Of a stretch of DNA of 42,525 nt, positions 34,306 through 42,525 are shown piece after piece. The DNA lies in the NCBI GenBank assembly GCA_900088475.1, contig FLMG01002017.1, forward strand, positions 1 through 42,525, in the 5' to 3' direction. Under the pieces are notes generated by a model. The model was given only the letters and a program-made list of their open reading frames with translations. It was not told where the DNA came from and did not search any database. The DNA is from Hyphochytrium catenoides (taxonomy: Eukaryota; Sar; Hyphochytriomycetes; Hyphochytriales; Hyphochytriaceae). Position 1 is the stretch's first letter. Every line of letters begins with the position of its first letter. The translations under genes were made by a program, and so were the position numbers.

Positions 34306-36090
34306 TCATGGGAGAGCAATGTAAGGGGCTCCGCTGGGTTCTCCAGCCTCTGCCGCGTCAGCCGCTGCTCCCCCTTCCCCAGTCTCTGTGATGCTGAGAC
34401 GGCCGTACGGATGTCTGACTTGTTCTTGGTACCTGCGCACCATAATCACCGACCACACTCCCAAGACCACCGCCGCCAGTGCGCCAACGACGATGCCAGC
34501 GATGGCTCCCGCAGACAGCGAAGATGGGGGCTTAGCATCGCCGCTAGCCGTCATCTTGTTCCTCTCATTCCCCGCGGTAGGCTGTGCAGAAGGCTGAGAT
34601 GGCAATGTTTGATGAGTGGCCTCCGTCGGGGCAGGAGGAGCGCGCGGAGAAGAGGGAGAAGGTGCTACGCTCACAGGTTCGGAAGGAGCAGAGGGGGAGG
34701 ACGAGTTTTTGTCCCTGTCATTGGGCGTTGTCGGTGTCCTCGACTTGTCATAGCGATAATGGAAAGAAGCCGTAGCCGGCGGAACCGGCCGTGCCGGAGG
34801 TCCATAGAGCTCTTGATGCTGCGCGATGTACTCAGCGGTGGGATAGTCCGGCGGGTTGCAGCCGATGTTGACTTGGGCTGGATCCTGGTACCATCGAATG
34901 TAGTCCACCAGGAAGAAGGCTGGGAGAGCGCTAAGACCGCCCACACCGCCGGCCCAGCTTGGTGCCAGGGCCATAGTAAAAATAAAGGCCATCGGCTCCT
35001 CTGGGATCAGTCGATCTCCGACGCAGTTCCCTGACGGATCACAGCGGCCCTTCAGCGCTGCCGCAGGGATGGAGAGAAGAAGCTCAGAGTTGAACAGAAA
35101 GTTGATGAAACCCTGAGGGCCTACTTCCCACTCTACTATGTAGTCATTGAAGCCAAACCGCTCCGTGGCAGAGAGAGTCTTCTTGCTGGCGATGGCGTTA
35201 GACCAGTAGCCCTTCTCGTCATGTCCGTACCACGCGTTGATCTCCGTTCCATAGTCCACAGCGTACCAGGACCGAGGCTGAGGACCTCCATATGGCGTGG
35301 TGGGGAGTCCGCCATCCCCTGGCTTATAATATATCGGCAAGGAAGGGGCAAGTTGCAGAGAAGAAGGGAAGAAGAAGCTGCTGGCGGTAGCCCAAGCTTC
35401 TAGAATGTCGATCTCCGGCGCACCTCGGCCCTGGTTCGGGTGCAGACCGCTGCCTGGATTGCTATTGCAGGCTGATATTTTCTGTGACGTCCTCATGCTA
35501 CTGTCGCATACATTATAACTGAAGGGCCACACTCCTTTGTTCGATTCCTCGTACTGAGGACGGCCCAAGTTGCCCATCATCCAAGCTCCGGGCCAGGTTC
35601 CCGATGCCGAGGGCCACTGGTTGTTCACAATGACCGTGCCCCCGGTGAAGCAAAATTTGTTCCAAGACTGAATGCTCGCCCCCACGTACGACCGTCCTCC
35701 CATTTGTTGCTGTGTGAGCTTCATCTCCAAGTTGCCATCTCTAGTCGTGACGTGTGTTGGACTGTTATATTCCAAAGCGTTATTCGTCACATCGGGAGCA
35801 TCAATGGCTGTCCACATCTTGTCAGTGCCAGAGGCGAAGGTGCGCCCGTCTTCGTTGAATTCATCGCTGGCAACGAGAACCATGCGCTGGCCGTAGGAGG
35901 TGAGATATGACGTCTTGTCTTCAGGGGTGTCAGGATCGATCCAAAAGGAGGTCGCGACGTGATACGCAGACACTGACCGCAGCCGTGTCCATAGCCATCC
36001 AGTGGTCCCCGCCAGAGCCATCAAGCGTGCCACAGATGGCAGTCTGGCAGGAGCGCCACCACCCAAGGGCTGACCTCTGCATCTCCCCAT
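34306..36090 (-). CDS. GH16 beta-glucan protein, KRE6/SKN1 type, C-terminal membrane anchor
   Basis: A single uninterrupted frame of 594 residues. The catalytic GH16 motif EIDILE is at about 226-231, in GRGAPEIDILEAW. Other family blocks are SDEFNEDGRTF, TWPGAWMMGNLGR, CNSNPGSGLHPNQ, FNDYIVEWEV and VDYIRWYQDP. The C-terminal third is a Pro/Ser/Thr-rich linker, a hydrophobic helix at about 527-551 (AGAIAGIVVGALAAVVLGVW) and a 43-residue cytosolic tail starting RRY. Fungal and stramenopile members take part in beta-1,6/1,3-glucan synthesis or remodelling in the secretory pathway. The anchor here is C-terminal (type I), whereas yeast Kre6 has an N-terminal one. An inner ATG at residue 24 (MALAGTTGWLW) may be the true start of the signal peptide. 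The gene has no introns, unlike all its neighbours. Confidence 0.92.
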   Translation of the reverse strand: MGRCRGQPLGGGAPARLPSVARLMALAGTTGWLWTRLRSVSAYHVATSFWIDPDTPEDKTSYLTSYGQRMVLVASDEFNEDGRTFASGTDKMWTAIDAPDVTNNALEYNSPTHVTTRDGNLEMKLTQQQMGGRSYVGASIQSWNKFCFTGGTVIVNNQWPSASGTWPGAWMMGNLGRPQYEESNKGVWPFSYNVCDSSMRTSQKISACNSNPGSGLHPNQGRGAPEIDILEAWATASSFFFPSSLQLAPSLPIYYKPGDGGLPTTPYGGPQPRSWYAVDYGTEINAWYGHDEKGYWSNAIASKKTLSATERFGFNDYIVEWEVGPQGFINFLFNSELLLSIPAAALKGRCDPSGNCVGDRLIPEEPMAFIFTMALAPSWAGGVGGLSALPAFFLVDYIRWYQDPAQVNIGCNPPDYPTAEYIAQHQELYGPPARPVPPATASFHYRYDKSRTPTTPNDRDKNSSSPSAPSEPVSVAPSPSSPRAPPAPTEATHQTLPSQPSAQPTAGNERNKMTASGDAKPPSSLSAGAIAGIVVGALAAVVLGVWSVIMVRRYQEQVRHPYGRLSITETGEGGAAADAAEAGEPSGAPYIALP

Positions 36091-36599
36091 GGTAGTATAC
36101 CACCGGTGGTGACACGCTTTACGGTGCAGATGAAGAAGAGAAAAGCTCTTAGCTACCTCAAGGCACAGCTCGCTCGGCGACTGGGTGGGGCTAATTATAC
36201 TACCCCGTCCGGTAGCAAGGGCTTATTCCCTTCCCTCCAGCAGCTCTTTGCTGCTGACTCGTCCTTTTCGTTTTCTGTTGGTGCCAACACCCGCCTGGGC
36301 CGTCTGTGCCGTGCCCCTGCCTGCTGCCGCTGCTGCTGCTGCTGGTGTCCTCCGCGCTCGAAATCAGGCAGCGAGGAGTCTATCCTTTGGCGTCCCTTTC
36401 CATCCTCTGTTTCCTCTGCCTCCTGGCTGCGTTCTGTGTGGCGGTCACTTCTTTCTTATCGTCTCCCTCCCACCTCCTCTTTCGTCCGGAACGCACAGTG
36501 GATCTGCACTCTCTCTCCTCACCCACTGCCTCACGGCCTGACATTACCTCGGGAAGGAAGGAGGGAAAGGACACCACCGAACATGAAAACAGAAAGAGA

Positions 36600-36616
36600 A
36601 GAAGAGACAGAGACCG

Positions 36617-36658
<42 letters not shown>

Positions 36659-36780
36659 GAGAGAGAGAGAGAGAGAGAGGACGAGATAGAGAGCGAGAGA
36701 GAGCGAGAGAGGGAGCGAGAGAGGAAGAGAGAGAGAGAGCACCCAGAAGATAGCAAGAGACAGAAAGAGAGAAAGACGAG
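36600..36780 (+). repeat. (GACA)n and (GA)n microsatellite
   Basis: About eight CAGA/GACA units are embedded in long GAGAGA runs. The composition matches the tract at 30.0 kb. Confidence 0.9.
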
Positions 36781-36999
36781 AAGAGACAGAACGCGAGGAA
36801 AGGTGTATCTCCAAGCTGGTTGAAGATCAAAGATCAATACCGACAAAGGGGACGCCCTACTAGTTATCACTCTAAGGTTATCTTACCCGCTCAGACATGG
36901 CACCTGCAAAGGTCAGGAAGAAGAACGGCGGGAGGACTGATGGGAATCTGCCTCACACATCAGTGATAATAATGAAAGACTGGATAGTTCTGTAGAGTA

Positions 37000-37010
37000 G
37001 CAGTAACGGT
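37000..37010 (+). promoter_or_regulatory. GCAGTAACGGT site
   Basis: Same GCAGTAACGG word as at 26.77 kb, 255 bp upstream of the HMG-box start codon. Function is inferred. Confidence 0.25.
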
Positions 37011-37263
37011 AGGAGCTTCTGATTCTCGTCGTCTCGTCCGCTTTCCAATTCCGCGTTCCAGAGGGGAAATGATTGCGAAGAAGACCGCGCGAAATTCCGT
37101 CGTTGCCGCTACTGCGAGCTCCGTCCGCCCGCCATTCCCAGTCGCATACTTGCCAGATTAGGCGCAACACGTCTCTGAAGTGGGGGAACACTGCTTCTCG
37201 GAGTCACGTTTTCGCTGCTTGATTGCAAAGCTGCAAGGACAGAAGGAAGCCATCCTACCAATT

Positions 37264-38254
37264 ATGAGCAGTAAATCAATGACGCCTTCTCAAGCCCCGA
37301 GATTGAAGTTTACGCCCTTCATGGTGTTTGCTGCCGAGAATAGAGACCGCCTATTAGCGGAGAACCTGACCCAAACTGCAGAGCAACGAGGTGGTGATAG
37401 TATTACTTACTACGCAGTCCGACGCGAACGCTCCAACCACCTAATCCTGCGCTGCGTGGCACATCCGAAACAGGTCTGAGTCTTGTCAATGAATGGAACC
37501 ATCTCACGTCGAAAGAAAACAGGTCTACATCTAGCTTCTCCCTTCGGAGGGAATGACTAATAAGCTCAGACTAAACGTCGTTGCGCCACATCATCACCAG
37601 AAGTACTCTGACTTGTGCGAGAACTATGAAAGATTCTCAGCCTGTTTCTCACAAGTAAACGGACATCGTGTGTGCCATCTTATATAAAATATGGAATTAG
37701 TAACGCGGCGCGCTTGAATACTTGCGTAGACCTTCCAACCAAACTCCCAGCATACCGTACCTGCCGCAGACGACAAAGGCGAAAACAAAAAGAGGAAAAG
37801 AGACTCTCAGACCCCAAAGCCTCCCCCTTCAGCATATTTACTCTTCGCTAAGAGGTTTCGACCAACTCTAAGGTCATAGAAGAAGCTGTCATTGTGCACC
37901 AGCGACCTATCTAATGATGATGTCGCAGAGACCGCCATCCGGACGCTACCTGCCGAATTGGGAAAGCTTGTAAGCTCACAAGGGTTCCCTTTGTCTGACA
38001 TATAATCGCTAGACCTAACCCTCTGCAAACTGTATAGCTGGGTCAAGAATGGAAACAGCTCTCATCAGCTGATAAAGAGGTAAGCGAGTGGGTTACTGTC
38101 CCTGCTCTCCACCTCATGTTGCCCGACCGACCGTCAGATGTATCAGCTTGAAGCAGCAGATGCACGGAAGAGATACAACAAGGAACTTGCCTCCTATGTG
38201 TCTCCTCAAAGCTCTATGAACGGCAGCAGCGGCTTGCCTAAGCCTACGTCGTAG
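37264..38254 (+). CDS. Small single HMG-box DNA-binding protein
   Basis: Exons 37264-37390, 37929-37969, 38038-38079 and 38138-38254 (phases 1, 0 and 0) encode 108 residues. The product is essentially one HMG box: RLKFTPFMVFAAENRDRL (helix 1), TLPAELGKLLGQEWKQLS (helix 2) and KEMYQLEAADARKRYNKEL (helix 3), with a short polar tail. The spacing of Phe, Trp and Lys residues is as expected for the L-shaped fold. Such proteins bend DNA in chromatin or organelle nucleoids. No targeting sequence is obvious. The 41- and 42-nt exons are small but keep phase and restore helix 2. A read-through of exon 1 to a stop at 37479 would give a truncated product. Confidence 0.85.
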
Positions 38255-38333
38255 AGTTTTTACCACCCCGCAAATCCCATCAAGCGTCCCCAATGTTATC
38301 ATGCCGTATAGAGAAGAGAGGCGCGTAGTGATT

Positions 38334-39767
38334 TTAGCGTAGGATAAGTGGTTCGGCAATCAGATCTGTCCGCTGCACGCTGCCTATATCAGAGAGCGTG
38401 CTGGCAAGTGCTATTGCATGGCCCTCCCTGGAGACAACGGACTGCTGGTGCTCGCTCCAAGGATGGTTGCAGTTGCACACCCAGGGACTGGAGGAGCAGG
38501 AAACAATAACGTCAAATAAAGAGATGGATGCACCAAGGACAGAGCTGAACGGCTGGTAGCAAGTGGATGTCTGCTGACCTGTCAAACGCCGCGCAGTCGC
38601 AATTCTTCTTGTTGCACACGTACGGCTCGGTAGGGTTATGTTCAATGTGCTTGTGTTTACAGCGGCATCGCAGGATCCAGGCACCTGGTGAGACTGGTCA
38701 TTGGGTACATCAACTCAGCAAGCTCAGGTCAATTGCCCCTACCTTCAGCCACAACAAAGAAGAACTTCTTGCAGGGGCATCGGGAGCAAGCAAACGGAGA
38801 AGTAAACTTCACTTTAGATGGTCTGGTGGCGTCTTGAAAGGCGGGATGTTCCTTGAGGCGATGACCACTGCGAAGATAAACATGACAAGCAGAGGTCAGT
38901 TTGCTAGGCCGAAGCAAGAGGATAGGAGTCTCACCAGATGCACCGCGATTCTTCACGGACCGGAATGCACTCTTTGAGGCACGTCTGGCATCTCCACTCC
39001 ACCACTTTCTTCTGCTTAGTCATGAGAAGCTTGATCAGTGCTCTCTCCTGCTCACCAACCTCTCTGCTTTCTATGGTTGCAGTCGGTGCTTGAGTCCGAC
39101 GGCCTTCGCTCCCTGGATCACCTTGCGGTCCACTCAACTTCTCTGGCGCCGCCCCCGAGGTCAATCCAGCATTCCCAACCACTAGGCACAGGAAAGTCAC
39201 TGAGTCAGTCGAAGGAAATTTAGCATGAAATCATAGGAGAGTGAGGCTGATGGTGCTTCAGGGCCTTACTCTACCTTGCTCCACCTCAGAAACTTCACTC
39301 CAGACTCCCATACAGCCGGAGGAGTCTACGATGGATGCAAGCAAGGCAAGCAGAAGTTAGAGATAGTCCCTCGTAGGCCTAAGGTATACCCTCCGCGTAC
39401 TTTCAGTCATATTAGCACTAGGGTCAGGTCTATCTTGTTCGACCGACCCGCAGTCCACAGCCCTCGCCGGCTCAGAATCTAGGGCCTGCCTATCCTGACC
39501 CCATAAGGAAACAGAGGTCACATGAGTGCTGATACGTTCGGTGGGGCAGCAGCCAGAAGATTGCAAGGTAACTCCCACATCCCAATGCTGGCCGGTAATC
39601 ACTGTGCTGCCAGTTACGGAGGATGTCGGAGTTGTGGAAGTCGCTATATGGTTCTCGCCGTCAACTTGCAGCTCACGCTTAGGAGCGGCGCTCTTGGGCT
39701 TGAGGTTGTGTTTCTTCTTCAAGAGCGAGAGGGCACCCTCAGGCACTGCCTTCGCTTGACTCATCAT
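38334..39767 (-). CDS. FAM221-like Cys/His-rich protein
   Basis: Exons on the minus strand: 39767-39677, 39181-38935, 38867-38743, 38684-38579 and 38487-38334 (phases 1, 2, 1 and 2) give about 240 residues. After a variable Lys-rich N-terminus comes a series of paired CxC/CxxC and His motifs: WRCQTCLKEC, RCICGHRLKEH, FACSRCPCKKFFFV, LRCRCKHKHIEHNP, YVCNKKNCDCAAF and WVCNCNHPWSEH. This order of C-H-C modules matches my recollection of the FAM221A/B family, which is found widely in ciliated eukaryotes and has unknown biochemical function. The cysteines probably bind several zinc ions. The exon 1 donor (GTGAGC at 39676) was picked for phase and strength; other donors further downstream are possible. 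The stop is 79 bp from the convergent HMG-box stop. Confidence 0.82.
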
Positions 39768-39824
39768 CCTTTTCACCTTTATTATGACCTGGTCTGTGGC
39801 GTAACAATCAATCTCCAATGACAG

Positions 39825-39989
39825 GCCATCGCCGACCAACCTGGTGCTGCTCAAGAGGCATGCAAAGCCTTAGTTCCAATTAAAGAGAAGGAGAATAAGA
39901 GGTCCATAGCTCGAGCTCAGCAGGCTGTTGAGAGCTTGTCAGACCAGCATGAGCTCCTTCCAGGTCGTGGCCCTCGCAGAGCGAGCTGA
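39825..39989 (+). CDS. Candidate plus-strand terminal exon, unassigned
   Basis: After an acceptor-like CCAATGACAG, an open frame of 54 codons starts AIADQPGAAQEACKALVPIK and continues to a TGA. Its composition is helix-like and natural. No ATG or upstream exon was found, and it lies divergently next to the FAM221-like gene, so it may be chance. Confidence 0.2.
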   Translation, partial: AIADQPGAAQEACKALVPIKEKENKRSIARAQQAVESLSDQHELLPGRGPRRAS

Positions 39990-40153
39990 CGATGTCTGCC
40001 TGCTGCCGGTTGCCTGTCCAATCGCCTGCCTCTTCTCCTTCTTTTGTCTTTTGTCATCACCGGGAGCGGATCACTGAATGCAACGAGGAGGTGCAAGAAG
40101 AAGAGAGGAGCTCTTCTCATCATTTGATGAGTGCATCTGCTTCAGCCCCAGAC

Positions 40154-40166
40154 TGCCGCTAACGGC
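40154..40166 (+). promoter_or_regulatory. GCCGCTAACGGC site
   Basis: Sixth occurrence of the TAACGGY word, about 390 bp upstream of the FAM221-like start codon. Function is inferred. Confidence 0.25.
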
Positions 40167-40424
40167 CCTCACATGCAGTCCGAAAACATTGTTGGTACAT
40201 CGTACATCGCCCTGTTAAGACATAGCGTCACCTGCATCCCCTTAACAACACTGCCCTCCTGAAGGCTGAAGAGAATTTCGAGTCTTCCCACAAAAACCCT
40301 TCTCTTGCTTGTCTAGTGGTTCATTTCAACTCCTCTTCCGCCCTCTTCTCCGCTTAAGGTTATCATTACTGAGATGTGTGACAGTGTTGGCAATGAACGT
40401 TTATACCCCAAAATGTTTTTTTAA

Positions 40425-40458
40425 CGTTTTTACTTTGTTTTCGTTTTTACTTTGTTTT
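40425..40458 (+). repeat. 17-bp tandem repeat, two copies
   Basis: CGTTTTTACTTTGTTTT is present twice in direct succession within AT-rich DNA, just outside the DNA element. Confidence 0.85.
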
Positions 40459-40609
40459 CATTAAAAAACACCGTTTTTACGTTCAATGAAAGTGAGAGGC
40501 GTTTAAACTATTGAAGGTTTCATGAAAGCTACCAAAGGTTCCCTTAATTTCTGATATATTTCATCTAGCTTTCGTGAATTTACCGTTTGGCTTGACCATC
40601 AAAGCTGTA

Positions 40610-40636
40610 CAGTACCCCCCCCCTAATATTTTCGCC
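40610..40636 (+). repeat. Left terminal inverted repeat
   Basis: Begins CAGTACCCCC and ends TAATATTTTCGCC. A second TAATATTTTCGCC copy is found just inside, at 40655-40667. Confidence 0.9.
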
Positions 40637-40691
40637 CACCACATTTTCACCCCCTAATATTTTCGCCTCTTTGGAGCGAAAACCACTTAAT

Positions 40692-40863
40692 CCATATTTA
40701 ATACTAGCAGGTGTATTATCTATGGTCTATCACTAATCCATAGTTAGTATTAGCAGGGGTATTATCTATGGTTTATCACTAGGCCATAGTTAATACTAGC
40801 TAGGGCATAATCTATGGATTATTGATAATCCATAGTTAATAGTAGAAGGGGTATAGACCTGTT
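40692..40863 (+). repeat. 46-bp tandem array of hairpin units (about 3.6 copies)
   Basis: Units begin at 40692, 40738, 40784 and 40830, exactly 46 bp apart. The first three are 34-bp cores that start CCATAGTTAATAC (or a close variant) and end GTATTATCTATGG (or a close variant). Each core is therefore an imperfect palindrome. The fourth copy is truncated. Confidence 0.85.
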
Positions 40864-41720
40864 GCCGTCATAATCCAGAGTGACGGCACTAGCTGCTCGC
40901 TGTTGTTCATCATTCTTGGTATCGCTTCTCCTTCTACTGATAGGATTTGTTCTTGGAGTAGGGGGGGCTCATTATTATTTTTAAGAATTTGGACCTAACT
41001 TGTTGGACGTTAATACCTCGCCGCTTGCCATAATACCCATCAGATTGACTTCCTCCCTCTAGTTTGGGAGTCCTTTGGTGGTGGGGGCTCCGCCTCTGTT
41101 GCTGCAGCTTTCTTTCTCAATTCGATTTGGGCTGCTCAGGCTGATCGAACGGTTGCAGTTGAACGCGATGTCCACTTCTTCGTTTCCGCCGCCTCATCAG
41201 ACAGATTTCGTTGGCCCTTCACGAGGAAGAAGCGGCTCAAATGATTTTTTTATCCCGGTTGGCCCCCTCTGCTCCGTTTCTCGCAGCTTTTCACTCTTCT
41301 ACTCCCCTCTCTTCTTCTGCACTCTCTTCTGCTTCTTCTTCCTCTCTTGCTCCTGCCGCTGCTTCTGCTCCTGACAATGCCCTCTCGGTGGCCGGCCGTG
41401 AGCAGGATCAAGACTTTTTTCTCTCTCGCATTATTACTGGAGAGGAGGACGATCTTTCCGCCGCCTCCTTAGTGGTGCTTCCTTCGGTCAATGATGCCCG
41501 GCCCGTGGTAGGGGCCGGGTGAGGTCCTAGCTTCTCTTTCTGCTGCTCTTCTTTTCTTTTTGGCCTATTTTAGCTCTTTCTCCATTCTCGTTTGTTGCTT
41601 CGTAGTACATATTTGCATCTCTCCTGCTTCTTCAAACAGTAGTCAATTATAAACGTCCTACTAATTTCTGGATAATAAAGATCTGTTTCTCGTTGGATGC
41701 TAATGGTGCACGATAATAAT

Positions 41721-42345
41721 AAATAAATAGCTATGGTTAATAATACCCCCTCTTCTTATGCTATTCATGGTATCATAAGCCATAGTTAATATCCCGCCAG
41801 GGCTAAGCCAAAGCTACGATTGAGCCATAGTTAGTAGCCCGCCTGTTGCTGTTAATCTTACTTCTTCTTAGGTTCGTTATCATCATCGTTGCTAGCTGCT
41901 CCTTCTTCTTCTACTCCCTACTGACTGATACAAGGTAATAATAAGTAGGGTCTTGTTCTTGTTGGACTTTTATTAGTGATGAAGAGGGGCTCATTATCAT
42001 TATTATCATTAGGACCTAACATGTCTAGTGCGCTGCAATAAGCTATAGTTCACCCTCTTATATGTTTTTTTTGGTTTATGGCTGTATGGGTGGTGGGGCC
42101 TCCAGTGAGGTTACATTGACACCGCCCCCTTGGGGAGCCCTGCCCCTGGTGCCTTGCCTGCCACTATCCCTCCTTAAAGCGAGGCAGTGGTGTGGTGTGT
42201 GGTGCTGCTCTTATGTTAAGTAGAGTATCATAAAGCCAAGTTAATACCCTGCCAGGGCTAAGCCATAGTTAATACTCCTCTGTTATTACCTATGATTGTA
42301 TAAGCCATAGCTAATACCCCGTCTAAATTAACTATGGCCTCCTCG
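41721..42345 (+). repeat. Dispersed CCATAGTTAATA copies in the right half of the element
   Basis: AGCCATAGTTAATA or close variants recur at about 41780, 41830, 42230, 42263 and 42305, often near CCGCCAGGGCTAAG or CCTGCCAGGGCTAAG. They mirror the left array and are probably subterminal repeats of the element. Confidence 0.7.
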
Positions 42346-42390
42346 GACATTCGCCCCCCAATATTTTCGCCTCTCCTAGGTGGAAACCAT

Positions 42391-42417
42391 AGCGAAAATA
42401 TTAGGAGGGGGGTACTG
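42391..42417 (-). repeat. Right terminal inverted repeat
   Basis: Reverse complement begins CAGTACCCCCC and continues TCCTAATATTTTCGC. An inner AATATTTTCGCC in the opposite orientation at 42359-42371 gives the right end the potential for a large stem-loop. Confidence 0.9.
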
Positions 42418-42419
42418 TA

Positions 42420-42525
42420 TTGAGTGACGGAAGCTTGATGTCAAGTGGTCAGGCAGAGATCCTAATCACCGTTTAATGGGCCTGTGCGGCTTGATCAGTT
42501 TGAGGCCCCTCACTTTCTGCCTACA
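42420..42525. other. Right flank, nothing recognised
   Basis: About 100 bases after the DNA element, with no supported gene or signal. Confidence 0.5.

Larger units (their letters stand above)
36091..37263. other. Divergent upstream region of GH16 and HMG-box genes
   Basis: The plus-strand frame 36106-36753 runs into a repeat and lacks family motifs, so it is not called. The stretch 36600-36780 is a GA/GACA microsatellite. A TAACGG site is at 37004. Confidence 0.45.
39990..40607. other. Region between FAM221-like gene and DNA element
   Basis: Contains a CCGCTAACGGC site at 40156-40166 and AT-rich DNA near 40.4 kb with a 17-bp tandem duplication. The minus-strand frame 39917-40123 has no recognisable feature. 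Confidence 0.4.
40610..42417. mobile_element. 1.8-kb TIR DNA element with TA target-site duplication
   Basis: The ends form 27-bp terminal inverted repeats: CAGTA, nine mostly-C positions, then TAATATTTTCGC. Apart from the final base they differ at one position in the C run. A TA dinucleotide flanks each end (40608-40609 and 42418-42419). TA duplication plus CAG-type ends points to the Tc1/mariner-pogo superfamily (known hallmark). No transposase is recognisable. The middle carries a Ser/Ala-rich frame at about 41163-41519, ending near a GTGAGG donor-like site. A 7-T run at 41245 sits where the frame opening at ATG 41168 and this frame diverge. The element therefore looks non-autonomous. Confidence 0.85.

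Noticed and set aside
34267-35034. Plus-strand frame of 255 codons opposite the GH16 gene
   Set aside because: It is Arg-rich antisense shadow of a well-supported GH16 coding sequence.
36106-36753. Plus-strand frame of 215 codons
   Set aside because: Its second half is translated GA/GACA microsatellite and the first half has no recognisable motif or splice partner.
40692-40863. Regular direct repeats resembling a CRISPR array
   Set aside because: The spacers are nearly identical, the units are palindromic and lie inside a TIR element, and the genome is eukaryotic.

Overview
The window is nuclear DNA from an intron-rich eukaryotic microbe. Most genes are split by GT-AG introns of about 80-380 bp, while one gene is intronless. 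Intron sense strands are strongly pyrimidine-rich, genes are closely packed in convergent and divergent pairs, and CTT, GA and GACA low-complexity tracts are common. A giant GAF/IQ protein and a FAM221-like protein suggest a flagellated cell. A KRE6/SKN1-type GH16 protein suggests a lineage that makes beta-1,3/1,6-glucan, such as stramenopiles or relatives. I cannot name the species, and this placement is inference.

Layout. 0-2.9 kb: two long CTT tracts and no convincing complete gene. 2.9-5.5 kb (+): a five-exon arginine/serine- and lysine-rich nuclear protein. 6.36-19.84 kb (+): one gene of about 22-23 exons encoding a protein of roughly 3,100 residues with at least five GAF-like modules and C-terminal IQ motifs. 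20.1-26.3 kb (-): a 13-exon gene for a bacterial-type (class II) HMG-CoA reductase with a long C-terminal extension. 27.0-27.9 kb (+): phosphopantothenoylcysteine decarboxylase, divergent from the reductase. 27.9-30.4 kb (-): secreted/lysosomal aspartylglucosaminidase, interrupted by an assembly gap. 31.3-33.3 kb (-): NIPA-type magnesium transporter. 34.3-36.1 kb (-): intronless GH16 membrane protein. 37.3-38.3 kb (+): small HMG-box protein. 38.3-39.8 kb (-): FAM221-like Cys/His protein. 40.6-42.4 kb: a 1,808-bp DNA element with 27-bp terminal inverted repeats and a TA target duplication.

How the genes relate. The reductase and the decarboxylase share one divergent upstream region of about 700 bp, which holds a perfect 11-bp-stem hairpin and a TAACGG site. 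One enzyme consumes or makes HMG-CoA/mevalonate and the other acts in coenzyme A synthesis, so co-regulation is plausible but not shown. A TAACGGY word in a similar GC-rich context recurs upstream of most genes to the right of 26 kb. Exon joins were chosen so that reading phase, splice sites and family motifs agree. Nearly every join is phase-consistent, and the uncertain ones are named in the entries.
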